18,698 nucleotides of DNA from Gemmatimonas sp. UBA2094. Its GTDB lineage: Bacteria > Gemmatimonadota > Gemmatimonadetes > Gemmatimonadales > Gemmatimonadaceae. A program made the position numbers and the translations under genes. The DNA lies in contig DCZC01000238.1 of NCBI GenBank assembly GCA_002331565.1, positions 1 to 18,698 of the forward strand, in the 5' to 3' direction. Under the pieces are notes generated by a model. The model was not told where the DNA came from and did not search any database. It worked only from the letters and a program-made list of their open reading frames with translations. Shown here one piece after another: positions 7,435 to 15,101 of this stretch (its first letter is position 1; each line of letters opens with the position of its first letter).

Positions 7435-8013
7435 ATGTTCATTGCCCGTCGTCTGGCCGCCGTTCTGGCGCTGCCCATCGTCGTCGCTGCCCGCCCGCTG
7501 CCGGAAGCCAAGCCGCACGTCATCGACAAGGCGCACAGTGAGATCAACTTCGTCGCCGATTCGCGCATGCTCAGCGCGCACGGCTTCTTCGGCAAGTGGG
7601 ACGCCGACGTGAAGCTCGACGCCGCCAGGTACGAGAACTCGACGGTGGCCATCACCATCGATGCGGCCAGCATCAATACGCGCGTGGACATGCGCGACAA
7701 TCACCTGCGCAGCGCGGATTTCTTCGACGTGGCCAAGTACCCCACGATCACGTTCAAGAGCACGGGCGTGAAGCAGACCGCCGCCAACAAGCTCGAGATC
7801 ACCGGTGACCTCACGGTGAAGGGCGTGACGAAGAAGATCGTCGTGCCCGCCTCGGTGATGTTCTACGACAAGGGTGTCGGCCGTTTCCGCGGCACGCTCA
7901 CCGTCCTGCGCAAGGATTTCGGCGTGAGCTACGACCCCGCCGTGAACCCCATCGAGAACGAAGTGCAGGTGCAGTGGGACATCGCCCTCAAGGAGCCCGC
8001 CCCCGCGAAGTAA
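7435..8013 (+). CDS. YceI-family periplasmic polyisoprenoid-binding-like protein
   Basis: A 192-residue exported protein of the YceI family, a lipocalin-like beta-barrel binding polyisoprenoid or related lipids in the periplasm. Residues 1-19 are a signal peptide (MFIARR followed by a hydrophobic core), with cleavage probably near A-R-P. Family features are HVIDKAHSEINF at the start of the mature domain, AHGFFGKWDADVKLD, the SINTRVDMRDNHLRSADFFDVAKYP block (central part near 85-105), TFKSTGV, GDLTVKGVTKKIVVP and DFGVSYDP. The ATG at 7435 is well supported by GAGGAG five bases upstream. It is monocistronic, between an AT-rich promoter region and tandem hairpins. Its divergence from a Fur/CcdA unit makes shared stress or metal control plausible but unproven. 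YceI proteins are often linked to acid, base or redox stress and respiratory isoprenoids; the ligand here is unknown. Confidence 0.93.
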   Translation: MFIARRLAAVLALPIVVAARPLPEAKPHVIDKAHSEINFVADSRMLSAHGFFGKWDADVKLDAARYENSTVAITIDAASINTRVDMRDNHLRSADFFDVAKYPTITFKSTGVKQTAANKLEITGDLTVKGVTKKIVVPASVMFYDKGVGRFRGTLTVLRKDFGVSYDPAVNPIENEVQVQWDIALKEPAPAK

Positions 8014-8019
8014 TCGGTA

Positions 8020-8113
8020 CCCCCGGCGCCACACGCCGAGGGCAAAGGAAGTGCCCCCCGCGCGAAGCGCCGGGGGAAAGGAAATCGCCCCCGGCGCGCA
8101 GCGCTCGGGGGCG
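8020..8113. repeat. Three tandem GC-rich hairpin repeats, possible bidirectional terminator
   Basis: Three related units with a period near 33 bases lie between the convergent YceI and aminotransferase genes. Hairpin 1 (8020-8042) pairs CCCCCGGC with GCCGAGGG, one mismatch. Hairpin 2 (8054-8076) has a GCGC/GCGC tip, GAA loop and C5/G5 base. Hairpin 3 (8086-8113) pairs CGCCCCC with GGGGGCG over a GCGC tip. Units 1 and 2 end in AAAGGAA. No U-run follows, so they are not canonical intrinsic terminators, but they could block readthrough or protect mRNA 3' ends. Confidence 0.65.
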
Positions 8114-8181
8114 TATTCCATTCCCACCCTCAATTCCCACCGCGAGAACCCTCAACTCTCACCGCTATCCGAGCGCATCTC

Positions 8182-9336
8182 TCACCGGCGCGCGGCGCCC
8201 ACGATGCCGTTGGCCGCTCCGACCAGTTTCGCGCTCTCCTGCACCAGCGAGATCCGGAACTTCCCCCGCCCTGCTTCCCCGAACGCGATCCCCGGCGTCA
8301 CCACCACGCCCGCGCGCTCGATCAGCGTGTCCACCCACTCCCAGTCGCCGAAGCCCTCGGGTACATCCAGCCACAGGTACATCGTCGCCCGAGGCGCCTG
8401 CACGCTCCACCCGCCCGCGTTGAATGCCGCCACGATCGCATCGCGACGCACGCGATATTCGGCCACGATGGGCGGCACGATGTCCGCATGGTGCGTGAAC
8501 GCGGCCGCCCCGGCGACCTGCGACAGCGTGCTCACGCCATAGCCGATGTTCGAGCGGTACATGTCGAGCCGGGCAATCGCCTCCGCGTTGCCCACCACGA
8601 ACGCCGCACGTACGCCGGCCATGTTGAAGCTCTTGCTGCACGTGTGCGTTTCCACCGCCACCCGGTCGGCTCCCGGCACCTGCAACACGCTCGGCACGGC
8701 AAAGCCATCGAACGACAGCTCGCTGTACGCCAGGTCGCTCAGCAGCAGAATGCCGTGGCGCTCCGCAAAGGCCACGTAGCGCGCCAGTTCGTCTACCGTG
8801 ACCGAGGTGGTGGTGGGATTCCCCGGGTAGTTCACGATCATCACCGTCGCGCGCGCCACCTGCGCGGCATCCAGCGCCTCGAGATCGAGTCGGCCGTCGG
8901 GGAGAAAGGGCATGAACACCGGTTCCGCCCCGGCCAGCAGTGTGGCGCGCGCGTACACCGGGTAGTACACCTCCGGCACCAGCACCACGTCACCGGGATT
9001 CGTGTGCGCCAGAATCAGCTCCGCGATCCCCTCCTTCGAGCCCGCGAGGGCATGCATCTGCCTCGCGGGATCGATGGTCACGCCGAATCGCGAATGCAGA
9101 TAGGCCGCCACCGCATCGCGGTAGGCGGGGTGCGCCTGGAAATAGGGATAGCCACTCAGCGCGCGATCCGCGGCGGCCCGTTGCATTGCTTCCACCACCA
9201 CGGGAGGAATAGGGCCGTCGGGGCTGCCGATGCCGACATCGATGAGCTGCTGGCCACGGGCACGCGCCGCGGCGCGGCGTTCGTCGAGCTCGTAGAAGAC
9301 GTAGGGCGGAATCGCCGAGAGTGAAGTGCGCGACAT
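8182..9336 (-). CDS. PLP-dependent class I/II aminotransferase (LL-DAP aminotransferase-like)
   Basis: A 384-residue fold-type I aminotransferase. The N-terminus (LSAIPPYVFYELDE; IDVGIGSPDGP) and the PLP-lysine block SKSFNMAG (Lys235) resemble the LL-diaminopimelate/succinyldiaminopimelate aminotransferase (DapL/DapC-like) group. Other landmarks are the cofactor-phosphate region AGSKEGI (98-104), NYPGNP with Asn173, the ring-binding SDLAYSEL (Asp201, Tyr204), and the substrate-carboxylate Arg361 in KFRISL. It transfers an amino group between an amino acid and 2-oxoglutarate or pyruvate. Lysine/peptidoglycan biosynthesis is a reasonable guess, but the subgroup also handles other amino acids, so I give no symbol. 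The ATG at 9336 lacks a clear ribosome site. It is the last gene of a long minus-strand series, 44 bases after the CoA-ligase gene. Confidence 0.9.
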   Translation of the reverse strand: MSRTSLSAIPPYVFYELDERRAAARARGQQLIDVGIGSPDGPIPPVVVEAMQRAAADRALSGYPYFQAHPAYRDAVAAYLHSRFGVTIDPARQMHALAGSKEGIAELILAHTNPGDVVLVPEVYYPVYARATLLAGAEPVFMPFLPDGRLDLEALDAAQVARATVMIVNYPGNPTTTSVTVDELARYVAFAERHGILLLSDLAYSELSFDGFAVPSVLQVPGADRVAVETHTCSKSFNMAGVRAAFVVGNAEAIARLDMYRSNIGYGVSTLSQVAGAAAFTHHADIVPPIVAEYRVRRDAIVAAFNAGGWSVQAPRATMYLWLDVPEGFGDWEWVDTLIERAGVVVTPGIAFGEAGRGKFRISLVQESAKLVGAANGIVGAARR

Positions 9337-9340
9337 GGCT

Positions 9341-9370
9341 AAAAACTACAACCGCCGCGGCGCGCGCGGC
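9341..9370 (-). terminator. Weak terminator-like hairpin between paaK and the aminotransferase gene
   Basis: Read on the minus strand, GCCGCG/CGCGGC (9370-9365 with 9359-9354) forms a six-base GC stem with a five-base loop, followed after eight bases by TTTTT (9345-9341). The T-run is too far from the stem for a textbook terminator, and the aminotransferase ATG follows four bases later. Attenuation or chance are both possible. Confidence 0.2.
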
Positions 9371-9380
9371 CCCCGTGGGG

Positions 9381-10685
9381 CTAGCGCGGGCGCCGGTCGA
9401 TCACCCGTCGGGCCTTGCCGGTGGAGCGCTCGATGCCGTCCGGTCTCAGCACCTCCACCCGGCAGCTCACCCCGATCAGGGCCTTGATGTGGTGCTGCAG
9501 CGCACGCCCGATGTCCGCCGTATCGGCACTGGCGTGGGCCGGCAGCAGTTCGCAGCGCACCAGCACGGCATCCAGCATCCCGTCGCGCGTCACTTCGATC
9601 TGATAGTGGCCGGAGAGCATCGGCTGCTTCAGCACCAGCTCCTCCACCTGCGTGGGGAACATGTTGACGCCCCGGATGATCAGCATGTCGTCGCTGCGTC
9701 CCACGATCTTCCCCATGCGGCGCATGCTGCGCGCGGAGGGCGGCAGCAGCCGCGTGAGATCACGCGTGCGATAGCGGATGACCGGTAATGCTTCCTTGCT
9801 GAGTGACGTGAACACCAGTTCGCCGTCACTGCCATCAGGGAGCACCTCGCCCGTCTGCGGGTCGATGATTTCAGGGTAGAAGTGATCCTCCCAGATCACC
9901 GGCCCGTCCTGGGTCTCCACGCACTCGCACGCCACGCCCGGGCCCATCACTTCGGAGAGCCCGTAGATGTCCACCGCTTTGAGGCCGGCCGCGCGTTCGA
10001 TGTCGGCGCGCATCGCCTCCGTCCACGGCTCGGCGCCGAAGATGCCCACCTGCACCGACATCGCCGCCGCATCCTTCCCCTGTCGCCTGAACTCCTCGAT
10101 GATCACCTGCATGTAGCTCGGTGTCACCATGATGATATCGGGGCGCAGATCCTCGATGAGTTGCACCTGCTTCTCCGTCTGCCCGCCGCTCATGGGTACC
10201 ACGGTGCAGCCAAGCCGCTCGGCGCCGTAATGCGCGCCCAGACCGCCGGTGAAGAGCCCGTAGCCGTAGGCGACGTGCACCATGTCGCCGCGCCGGCCGC
10301 CAGCCGCACGAATGCTGCGCGCCACCAGATCAGCCCACGTGTCCACGTCACGCTGCGTGTACGCCACCACCGTGGGTTTGCCCGTCGTCCCCGACGACGC
10401 ATGCACGCGCGCCACCTGCTCGCGCGGCACCGCCAGCAGCCCGAACGGGTAGTGCAGCCGCAGCGCTTCCTTGGTGGTGAAGGGGAAGCGTGCCAGGTCG
10501 GCGAGTGTGCGGCAGTCGCTCGGATGCACTCCCTTCGCGTCGAACGCTTGCCGGTAGTGCGCGACGTGGTCGTAGGCGTGCTGCAGCGACCACCGCAAAC
10601 GCTCGAGCTGCAACGCCTGCAGTTCGTCGCGGCTCGCGCGCTCGATCGGTTCGAGGTCCGATGGCGTAGGCGTGAAGACAGGCAT
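9381..10685 (-). CDS. paaK: Phenylacetate-CoA ligase (PaaK family)
   Basis: A 434-residue cytoplasmic adenylate-forming enzyme that activates phenylacetate or a related aryl acid to its CoA thioester through an acyl-adenylate. Length and motifs fit PaaK: ATP-phosphate loop SSGTTGKPTV (97-106), AYGYGLFTGG (139-148), GAEPWTEAMR (217-226), YGLSEVMGPG (241-250), RYRTRDLT (304-311), hinge GRSDDMLIIRG (329-339) and the C-terminal catalytic Lys424 in ERSTGKARRV. No other paa genes (epoxidase paaABCDE, paaG, paaZ) are in the window, so it may feed another route such as amino-acid-derived aryl acids, or act as a stand-alone ligase. The ATG at 10685 has no Shine-Dalgarno. The gene lies 41 bases after priA and 44 bases before the aminotransferase gene, all on one strand. 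Confidence 0.93.
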   Translation of the reverse strand: MPVFTPTPSDLEPIERASRDELQALQLERLRWSLQHAYDHVAHYRQAFDAKGVHPSDCRTLADLARFPFTTKEALRLHYPFGLLAVPREQVARVHASSGTTGKPTVVAYTQRDVDTWADLVARSIRAAGGRRGDMVHVAYGYGLFTGGLGAHYGAERLGCTVVPMSGGQTEKQVQLIEDLRPDIIMVTPSYMQVIIEEFRRQGKDAAAMSVQVGIFGAEPWTEAMRADIERAAGLKAVDIYGLSEVMGPGVACECVETQDGPVIWEDHFYPEIIDPQTGEVLPDGSDGELVFTSLSKEALPVIRYRTRDLTRLLPPSARSMRRMGKIVGRSDDMLIIRGVNMFPTQVEELVLKQPMLSGHYQIEVTRDGMLDAVLVRCELLPAHASADTADIGRALQHHIKALIGVSCRVEVLRPDGIERSTGKARRVIDRRPR

Positions 10686-10726
10686 GCGCGAATGGGGGAG
10701 GGCGGGGGGAGGGGCGAGCTTGTGCC

Positions 10727-13033
10727 CTACAACAAACTCACCGGATCGCGATCCACCACCAGCCGCAGTTCCGAATCAGCGGGTACCGGGCAACGTTCGG
10801 CGATGTAGCGCGCCACACGCGTCATGAGCTTGGGTTGTGAGCTCTTGAGCAGGAAATGCCAGCGCCAACGATCCTTGATGCGGTCGATGGGACACGGCGC
10901 GGGGCCCACGAGCACGAGATCACGCAGCCCCTGCTTGCGCATCAGCTGCGTGACCCATTCAGCCGCAGCCGTCGCCGCCGCGGCGGTGGCCTCCTGATGC
11001 ACGCCGCTTACGATCACGTTGGTGATGTGCACGAACGGCGGATAAGCCGGATTGCGTCGCGCGCCCAGCTCCTCGCGTACGAACCCCAGGTAATCGTGCG
11101 TGAGCGCATGTCGCACCGCGTGGGCGTTGGGCATGCGCGTCTGCACGATCACCTCGCCCCCCTTCGCACCTCGCCCAGCGCGACCGGCCACCTGACTGAG
11201 CAGCTGAAAGGTGCGCTCGGAGGCCCGGAAGTCCGGGAGATTGAGCCCCGTGTCGGCATCCACCACCCCCACCAGCGTCACGTTGGGGAAATCGAGCCCC
11301 TTGGCGATCATCTGCGTACCCAGCAGGATGTCCACGTCGTGACGCGCTACCCGATCGAGGATCTGCGTGTGTGCCCACTTCCCGCTCGTAGTATCCACGT
11401 CCATGCGGGCGATACGCGCCTCGGGGAATCGCTCCGCGATGAGCTTTTCCACCTGCTGCGTGCCGAGTCCGCGACGGTGCAGCTTGTCGCTCCCGCACTG
11501 TGGACACGTGGGCGGTACATCCGCATGATGCTGGCAATAATGACACACCAGCTGTTCGGGTACGCGATGATACGTGAGCGAGATGCTGCAGTGCGGACAC
11601 ACCGGCACGTCGCCGCAGGCGTGACACTGCAGGAACGCCGCAAAACCGCGCCGGTTGAGCAGCAGCAGGCTCTGCTCGCCGCGTGTGAGGCGCGTTTCGA
11701 GGGCCGCCAGCAGCGCCGGGCTGAACACGCTCAGGGTGGGATCGTACGGCGCCTGCGGATGGCGGGCCGCCTTCGCCTCCTTGGCCGTCACCCGCATGTC
11801 CACCACGCCCACCGGCGGCAACTGCGCACCGCCCGCGCGGTCGGGGAGCGTGAGCCGGATGGCCTGCCCACGGTCGGCCCGCTCCCAACTCTCCAGACTC
11901 GGCGTGGCACTCCCGAGCACCACCAGCGCCCCTTCGGCGCGCGCGCGTACGATGGCCGCTTCGCGCGCGTGATAGCGCGGCGTCTCCGACTGCTTGTAGC
12001 TACTTTCGTGCTCTTCGTCGACGATCACCACCCCCACGCGTTCGAGCGGCGCGAAGAGGGCCGAACGCGCCCCCACGGCGATGCGACGCTCGCCACGACG
12101 CAACGCCTGCCAGGCATCGAGTCGCTCGCCATCGCTCAATCCCGAGTGCAGCACGGCCACGTCGTCACCGAACGCGCCGCGGAACCGGTCGACCGTCTGC
12201 GACGTAAGCGCGATTTCCGGCACCAGCACGATGGCGGTGCGCCCGTGTGTGCGAAGCACCTCGCGCAGCACCTCGATGTACACGAGCGTCTTGCCGCTGC
12301 CCGTGATGCCGTGCAACAGATACACCTGCCCTGGTTCGCCGGCGACAATGGCATCGATGGCCACACGCTGCTGCGGCGAGGGATCGGGCGGCGGGAGCAC
12401 CCCGGCCCGTTCGGCGAATGGATCGCGCTGCAGCACTTCGTCGCGGATGACCACCAAGCCCCGCTTCGCCATGGCGGTGAACACACCCGCCGAGCAGTCG
12501 GCCTGCGTGCGCAGGGCGTCGAGCGGTGCCACGCCCCCCTGCGCCTCGAGCAGCTCGTACACCGCGCGCTGCTGTCTGGCGCGGGCGAACGTCTGCTCAC
12601 GTTGCAGCAGCGACGGCAGCTCCTCCACGATGCGGACGACCCGCTGCGTGCGCCCGGTCGGCGCTGGCGCGTTCGGTCGCAGCAGCGCCGTGGGGAGCAT
12701 CGAGCGGAGCGTCAGCCCCAGCGGCGCTGCGTACCACTCGGCGATCCACCGCGCCGTATGCAGCAGCGATTCCGGCAAGGACGGGGTGCTATCCACTACG
12801 GCACGGATCGGCTTGAGCTTCACCCCCGCTGGCGGCGCACTCGCCCCCACGCAGATCCCGATCTCCGCCCGGTTGCGGAACGGAACCAGCACGCGCGTTC
12901 CCGGCGCGATCGGCCACGCGATATCCTCCGGCACGCTGTACGAAAACGTGCGGAAGAGTGGAACCGGGAGGGCCACCTCCACACACCTCATTGGAGCGGG
13001 GACAAGGGCGGGGGGACCAGCGGAAGACGACAT
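10727..13033 (-). CDS. priA: Primosomal replication-restart helicase PriA
   Basis: A 768-residue superfamily 2 DNA helicase that recognises abandoned replication forks and reloads the replisome. The N-terminal 3'-DNA-binding region spans about 16-115 (VEVALPVPLFRTFSYSVP; WIAEWYAAPLG). The helicase core has Walker A HGITGSGKT (241-249), the LVPEIALT segment (270-277), DEEH box (339-342), GSATPS (374-379) and motif VI QVAGRAGRG (614-622). The PriA-specific zinc region has eight cysteines at 470, 473, 479, 482, 497, 500, 510 and 513, all present. The C-terminal domain (PPFVHITNVIVSG; GPAPCPIDRIKDRWRWHFLLK) is intact. All key residues are kept, so it should be active. The chosen ATG at 13033 gives a 15-residue Ser/Ala/Pro lead; the second ATG at 12991 starts at MRCVEVALP, and either is possible. 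No strong ribosome site precedes either. Confidence 0.97.
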   Translation of the reverse strand: MSSSAGPPALVPAPMRCVEVALPVPLFRTFSYSVPEDIAWPIAPGTRVLVPFRNRAEIGICVGASAPPAGVKLKPIRAVVDSTPSLPESLLHTARWIAEWYAAPLGLTLRSMLPTALLRPNAPAPTGRTQRVVRIVEELPSLLQREQTFARARQQRAVYELLEAQGGVAPLDALRTQADCSAGVFTAMAKRGLVVIRDEVLQRDPFAERAGVLPPPDPSPQQRVAIDAIVAGEPGQVYLLHGITGSGKTLVYIEVLREVLRTHGRTAIVLVPEIALTSQTVDRFRGAFGDDVAVLHSGLSDGERLDAWQALRRGERRIAVGARSALFAPLERVGVVIVDEEHESSYKQSETPRYHAREAAIVRARAEGALVVLGSATPSLESWERADRGQAIRLTLPDRAGGAQLPPVGVVDMRVTAKEAKAARHPQAPYDPTLSVFSPALLAALETRLTRGEQSLLLLNRRGFAAFLQCHACGDVPVCPHCSISLTYHRVPEQLVCHYCQHHADVPPTCPQCGSDKLHRRGLGTQQVEKLIAERFPEARIARMDVDTTSGKWAHTQILDRVARHDVDILLGTQMIAKGLDFPNVTLVGVVDADTGLNLPDFRASERTFQLLSQVAGRAGRGAKGGEVIVQTRMPNAHAVRHALTHDYLGFVREELGARRNPAYPPFVHITNVIVSGVHQEATAAAATAAAEWVTQLMRKQGLRDLVLVGPAPCPIDRIKDRWRWHFLLKSSQPKLMTRVARYIAERCPVPADSELRLVVDRDPVSLL

Positions 13034-13081
13034 CGTGCCAACGGCGAGTTCTGGGTCATGGTGGGGGGTGACGGGTGCTGC

Positions 13082-14101
13082 CTACAGCCACTTCTGCCGA
13101 CGCAGCACCACGATCAGCAACCCGCCAAGAGCGAGCTGCGCCAGCAGTAACACCCAAAACCCGTGAGGCCAGTTCGAGAGGGGAATCCGGCTGAAGTTCA
13201 TTCCCCACATGCCGCTCACCACCACGAAAGGCAGCGACATGGTCGCCACCACGCTCAACCCTTTGGTGGTGACCCCCAGGCGATTCGAGACCTGAGTGAG
13301 GTACGAATCCATCGTGCTGCTGAGCAGGTCACGATAGGTGTCCAGCTCGTCGTTGATACGCAGCACATGGTCGTACACGTCGCGGAAGTAGATCTGCACA
13401 TCAGGCGTGATCAGCGTGGACGGGCGGTTCGTGAGCACGTTGAGCACTTCCCGCGTGGGCTGCAGATAGCGCCGCAGTGACAGCACCAGCCGTTTCACCT
13501 TGAACACATCGCGAAGCGCCAGCTCGTCGAAGTTCACGAAGACCCGCTCCTCGAGGCCGTCGATGAAGTCATCCACCTGATCGAGCAGCGGGAAGTACGC
13601 GTCGATCGTGGAGTCGAGAATCGCGTGCAGGGTCCGTTCCACACCGCGCGACAACAGATCGGGTGAGCGCCGCAACGTGTCGTGAATGAGGTCCACCGAG
13701 GGCACGGGGCCCGCATGCACGGTCACGAGATAGTCGGGGCCGAGAAAGCAGTGCAGATCCTTCGTCTCGAGGTCATACGGATCATCGGTGTCCGCGGCGA
13801 ACTGCACGGCGCGGATGATGATGTACAAATAACCCGGATACTCCTCGAGCTTCACGCGCGACGCCGGGTTGAGCGTGTCTTCGATGGCCAGCGGATGGAA
13901 GCCGAACACCTTCTCCAGCAACGCGTGCTGTGACCGTACCGTGCTGTCGATGTCCACCCAAAGCGGCCCGCCCTGGGCGAGCAGCTGCGGCACGTCGCGC
14001 GGATGACAGTCGAGCACGTCAGTCCCCTGTGGCGACCGGTAGATCGTGCGCGGGGCGGGATCAGGACGGCCGGGATCGGAGCTCGGAACGATGCGCGACA
14101 T
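13082..14101 (-). CDS. corA: CorA-family magnesium/cobalt transporter
   Basis: A 339-residue inner-membrane divalent-cation channel of the CorA family. The large cytoplasmic N-terminal funnel (about 1-275) contains HPLAIEDTLNPASRVKLEEY (69-88), typical of the family, and long helices (LHAILDSTIDAYFPLLDQ; NDELDTYRDLLSSTMDSYL). Two transmembrane helices follow at about 284-300 and 314-333. Between them is the selectivity motif GMN (300-302), preceded by Trp299 where many CorAs have Tyr. The C-terminus RRQKWL is basic, as expected for the inner side. It should form a pentamer importing Mg2+ and perhaps Co2+ or Ni2+. The ATG at 14101 lies 9 bases after the deacetylase stop, without a clear ribosome site, so coupled translation is likely. 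PriA starts 48 bases downstream. Confidence 0.95.
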   Translation of the reverse strand: MSRIVPSSDPGRPDPAPRTIYRSPQGTDVLDCHPRDVPQLLAQGGPLWVDIDSTVRSQHALLEKVFGFHPLAIEDTLNPASRVKLEEYPGYLYIIIRAVQFAADTDDPYDLETKDLHCFLGPDYLVTVHAGPVPSVDLIHDTLRRSPDLLSRGVERTLHAILDSTIDAYFPLLDQVDDFIDGLEERVFVNFDELALRDVFKVKRLVLSLRRYLQPTREVLNVLTNRPSTLITPDVQIYFRDVYDHVLRINDELDTYRDLLSSTMDSYLTQVSNRLGVTTKGLSVVATMSLPFVVVSGMWGMNFSRIPLSNWPHGFWVLLLAQLALGGLLIVVLRRQKWL

Positions 14102-14110
14102 GCCGAAACG

Positions 14111-15043
14111 CTACGCCAGCGCCCGCAGATGCACCAGCACGGCCTTTGCCACCGACTCTGGGGCGTAGCCACCCTCGAGCGCACTCACCAGACGCCCGCC
14201 ACACCACCGCTCCGCCCGCTCCACCAGCGCGCGCGTCAAGGCGTGCACGTCGTCCAGCGTGAGCGTGAACGCACCGAGCGGATCGCCCTCGAGACAATCG
14301 AACCCGGCACTCAGCAGCAGCAGATCGGGGGTGAATTCCGCCGCGGCCGCGTCGACGGCGGTGAGCAGCGCATCGATGTAGCGCTGCGGCGGGAGCGACG
14401 GTGGCATCGGCACGTTCCACACCGTGCCGTGCGGGCCGCGGTCGTCAGCCGCGCCCGTCCCCGGATACCACGGCCATTGATGCATGCTCACGAAGTGGAT
14501 GCGCGATTCGTTCTCTACCAGCGCCTGCGTCCCGTTGCCGTGGTGCACGTCCCAGTCCACCACCAGCACGCGCTCGCATCCGTGCTTCGCGATGGCATAA
14601 TGGGCCGCAACGGCCACATTGCCGAACAGACAGAAGCCCATCGCGCGGTCACGCAGCGCATGGTGCCCCGGCGGACGCACCGCAGAGAAACTGCGGATGG
14701 CGCGGCCATCGAACGCCATGTCCACCCCGTCGAGCACACACCCGGCACCAGCCGTGACCGCATCCCATGAGCCCTCGCTCACCACCGTATCAGGGTCGAG
14801 CCGTCCGCCTCCCTGCTCCACCAGCTCCCGCACGCGCCCGATGTATGCGCGGTCGTGCGCCAGCGCGAGTTCATCCTCGCTCGCATGCCGCCCCTCGACG
14901 TGCGTGAGCGCCTCGAACAGTTCCGGGTCGTGCTTGAGCGCCCGCGGAATGGCCACCAGCCTTCCGACGTGCTCAGGGTGCTCCCAGCCAGTATCATGAC
15001 GACCGCAGTCCGAATGGGAAATCAGCGCGACGCGTGTGCTCAT
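14111..15043 (-). CDS. Histone-deacetylase-family zinc hydrolase (AcuC/HDAC-like)
   Basis: A 310-residue arginase-fold deacetylase of the HDAC/AcuC/acetylpolyamine-amidohydrolase superfamily. Motifs are GWEHPEHVGRL (19-29), RPPGHHA (123-129) with the catalytic His127-His128 pair, GFCLFGNVAVAA (136-147), VVDWDVHHGNGTQ (161-173) with zinc ligands Asp165 and His167, SAGFDC (245-250) with ligand Asp249, and LEGGY (289-293) with the likely transition-state Tyr293. All catalytic residues are present. It should remove acetyl or acyl groups from lysine side chains or small amines in the cytoplasm; the true substrate is not evident. The frame remains open upstream of 15043, but homology begins at MSTRVALISHSD and an AGGA ribosome site lies ten bases before this ATG. 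A small dyad, GTGCG-A-CGCAC (15067-15077), is in the 58-base gap upstream. Confidence 0.93.
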   Translation of the reverse strand: MSTRVALISHSDCGRHDTGWEHPEHVGRLVAIPRALKHDPELFEALTHVEGRHASEDELALAHDRAYIGRVRELVEQGGGRLDPDTVVSEGSWDAVTAGAGCVLDGVDMAFDGRAIRSFSAVRPPGHHALRDRAMGFCLFGNVAVAAHYAIAKHGCERVLVVDWDVHHGNGTQALVENESRIHFVSMHQWPWYPGTGAADDRGPHGTVWNVPMPPSLPPQRYIDALLTAVDAAAAEFTPDLLLLSAGFDCLEGDPLGAFTLTLDDVHALTRALVERAERWCGGRLVSALEGGYAPESVAKAVLVHLRALA

Positions 15044-15101
15044 GGGATTCGCTGTCCTGTAATGATGTGCGACGCACGCGGACGGCCCGCCACCACGACG
15101 A

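Noticed and set aside
8020..8113. A short CRISPR array
   Set aside because: There are only three divergent units that are hairpins with no unique spacers between them, and no cas genes nearby.
9371..9380. CCCCGTGGGG beside the paaK stop as a terminator
   Set aside because: The dyad is only four bases per arm with a two-base loop and no T-run follows directly.
10856..13150. A 764-codon plus-strand frame opposite priA
   Set aside because: PriA on the other strand is complete with all helicase and zinc motifs; this frame is a His/Arg-rich shadow.
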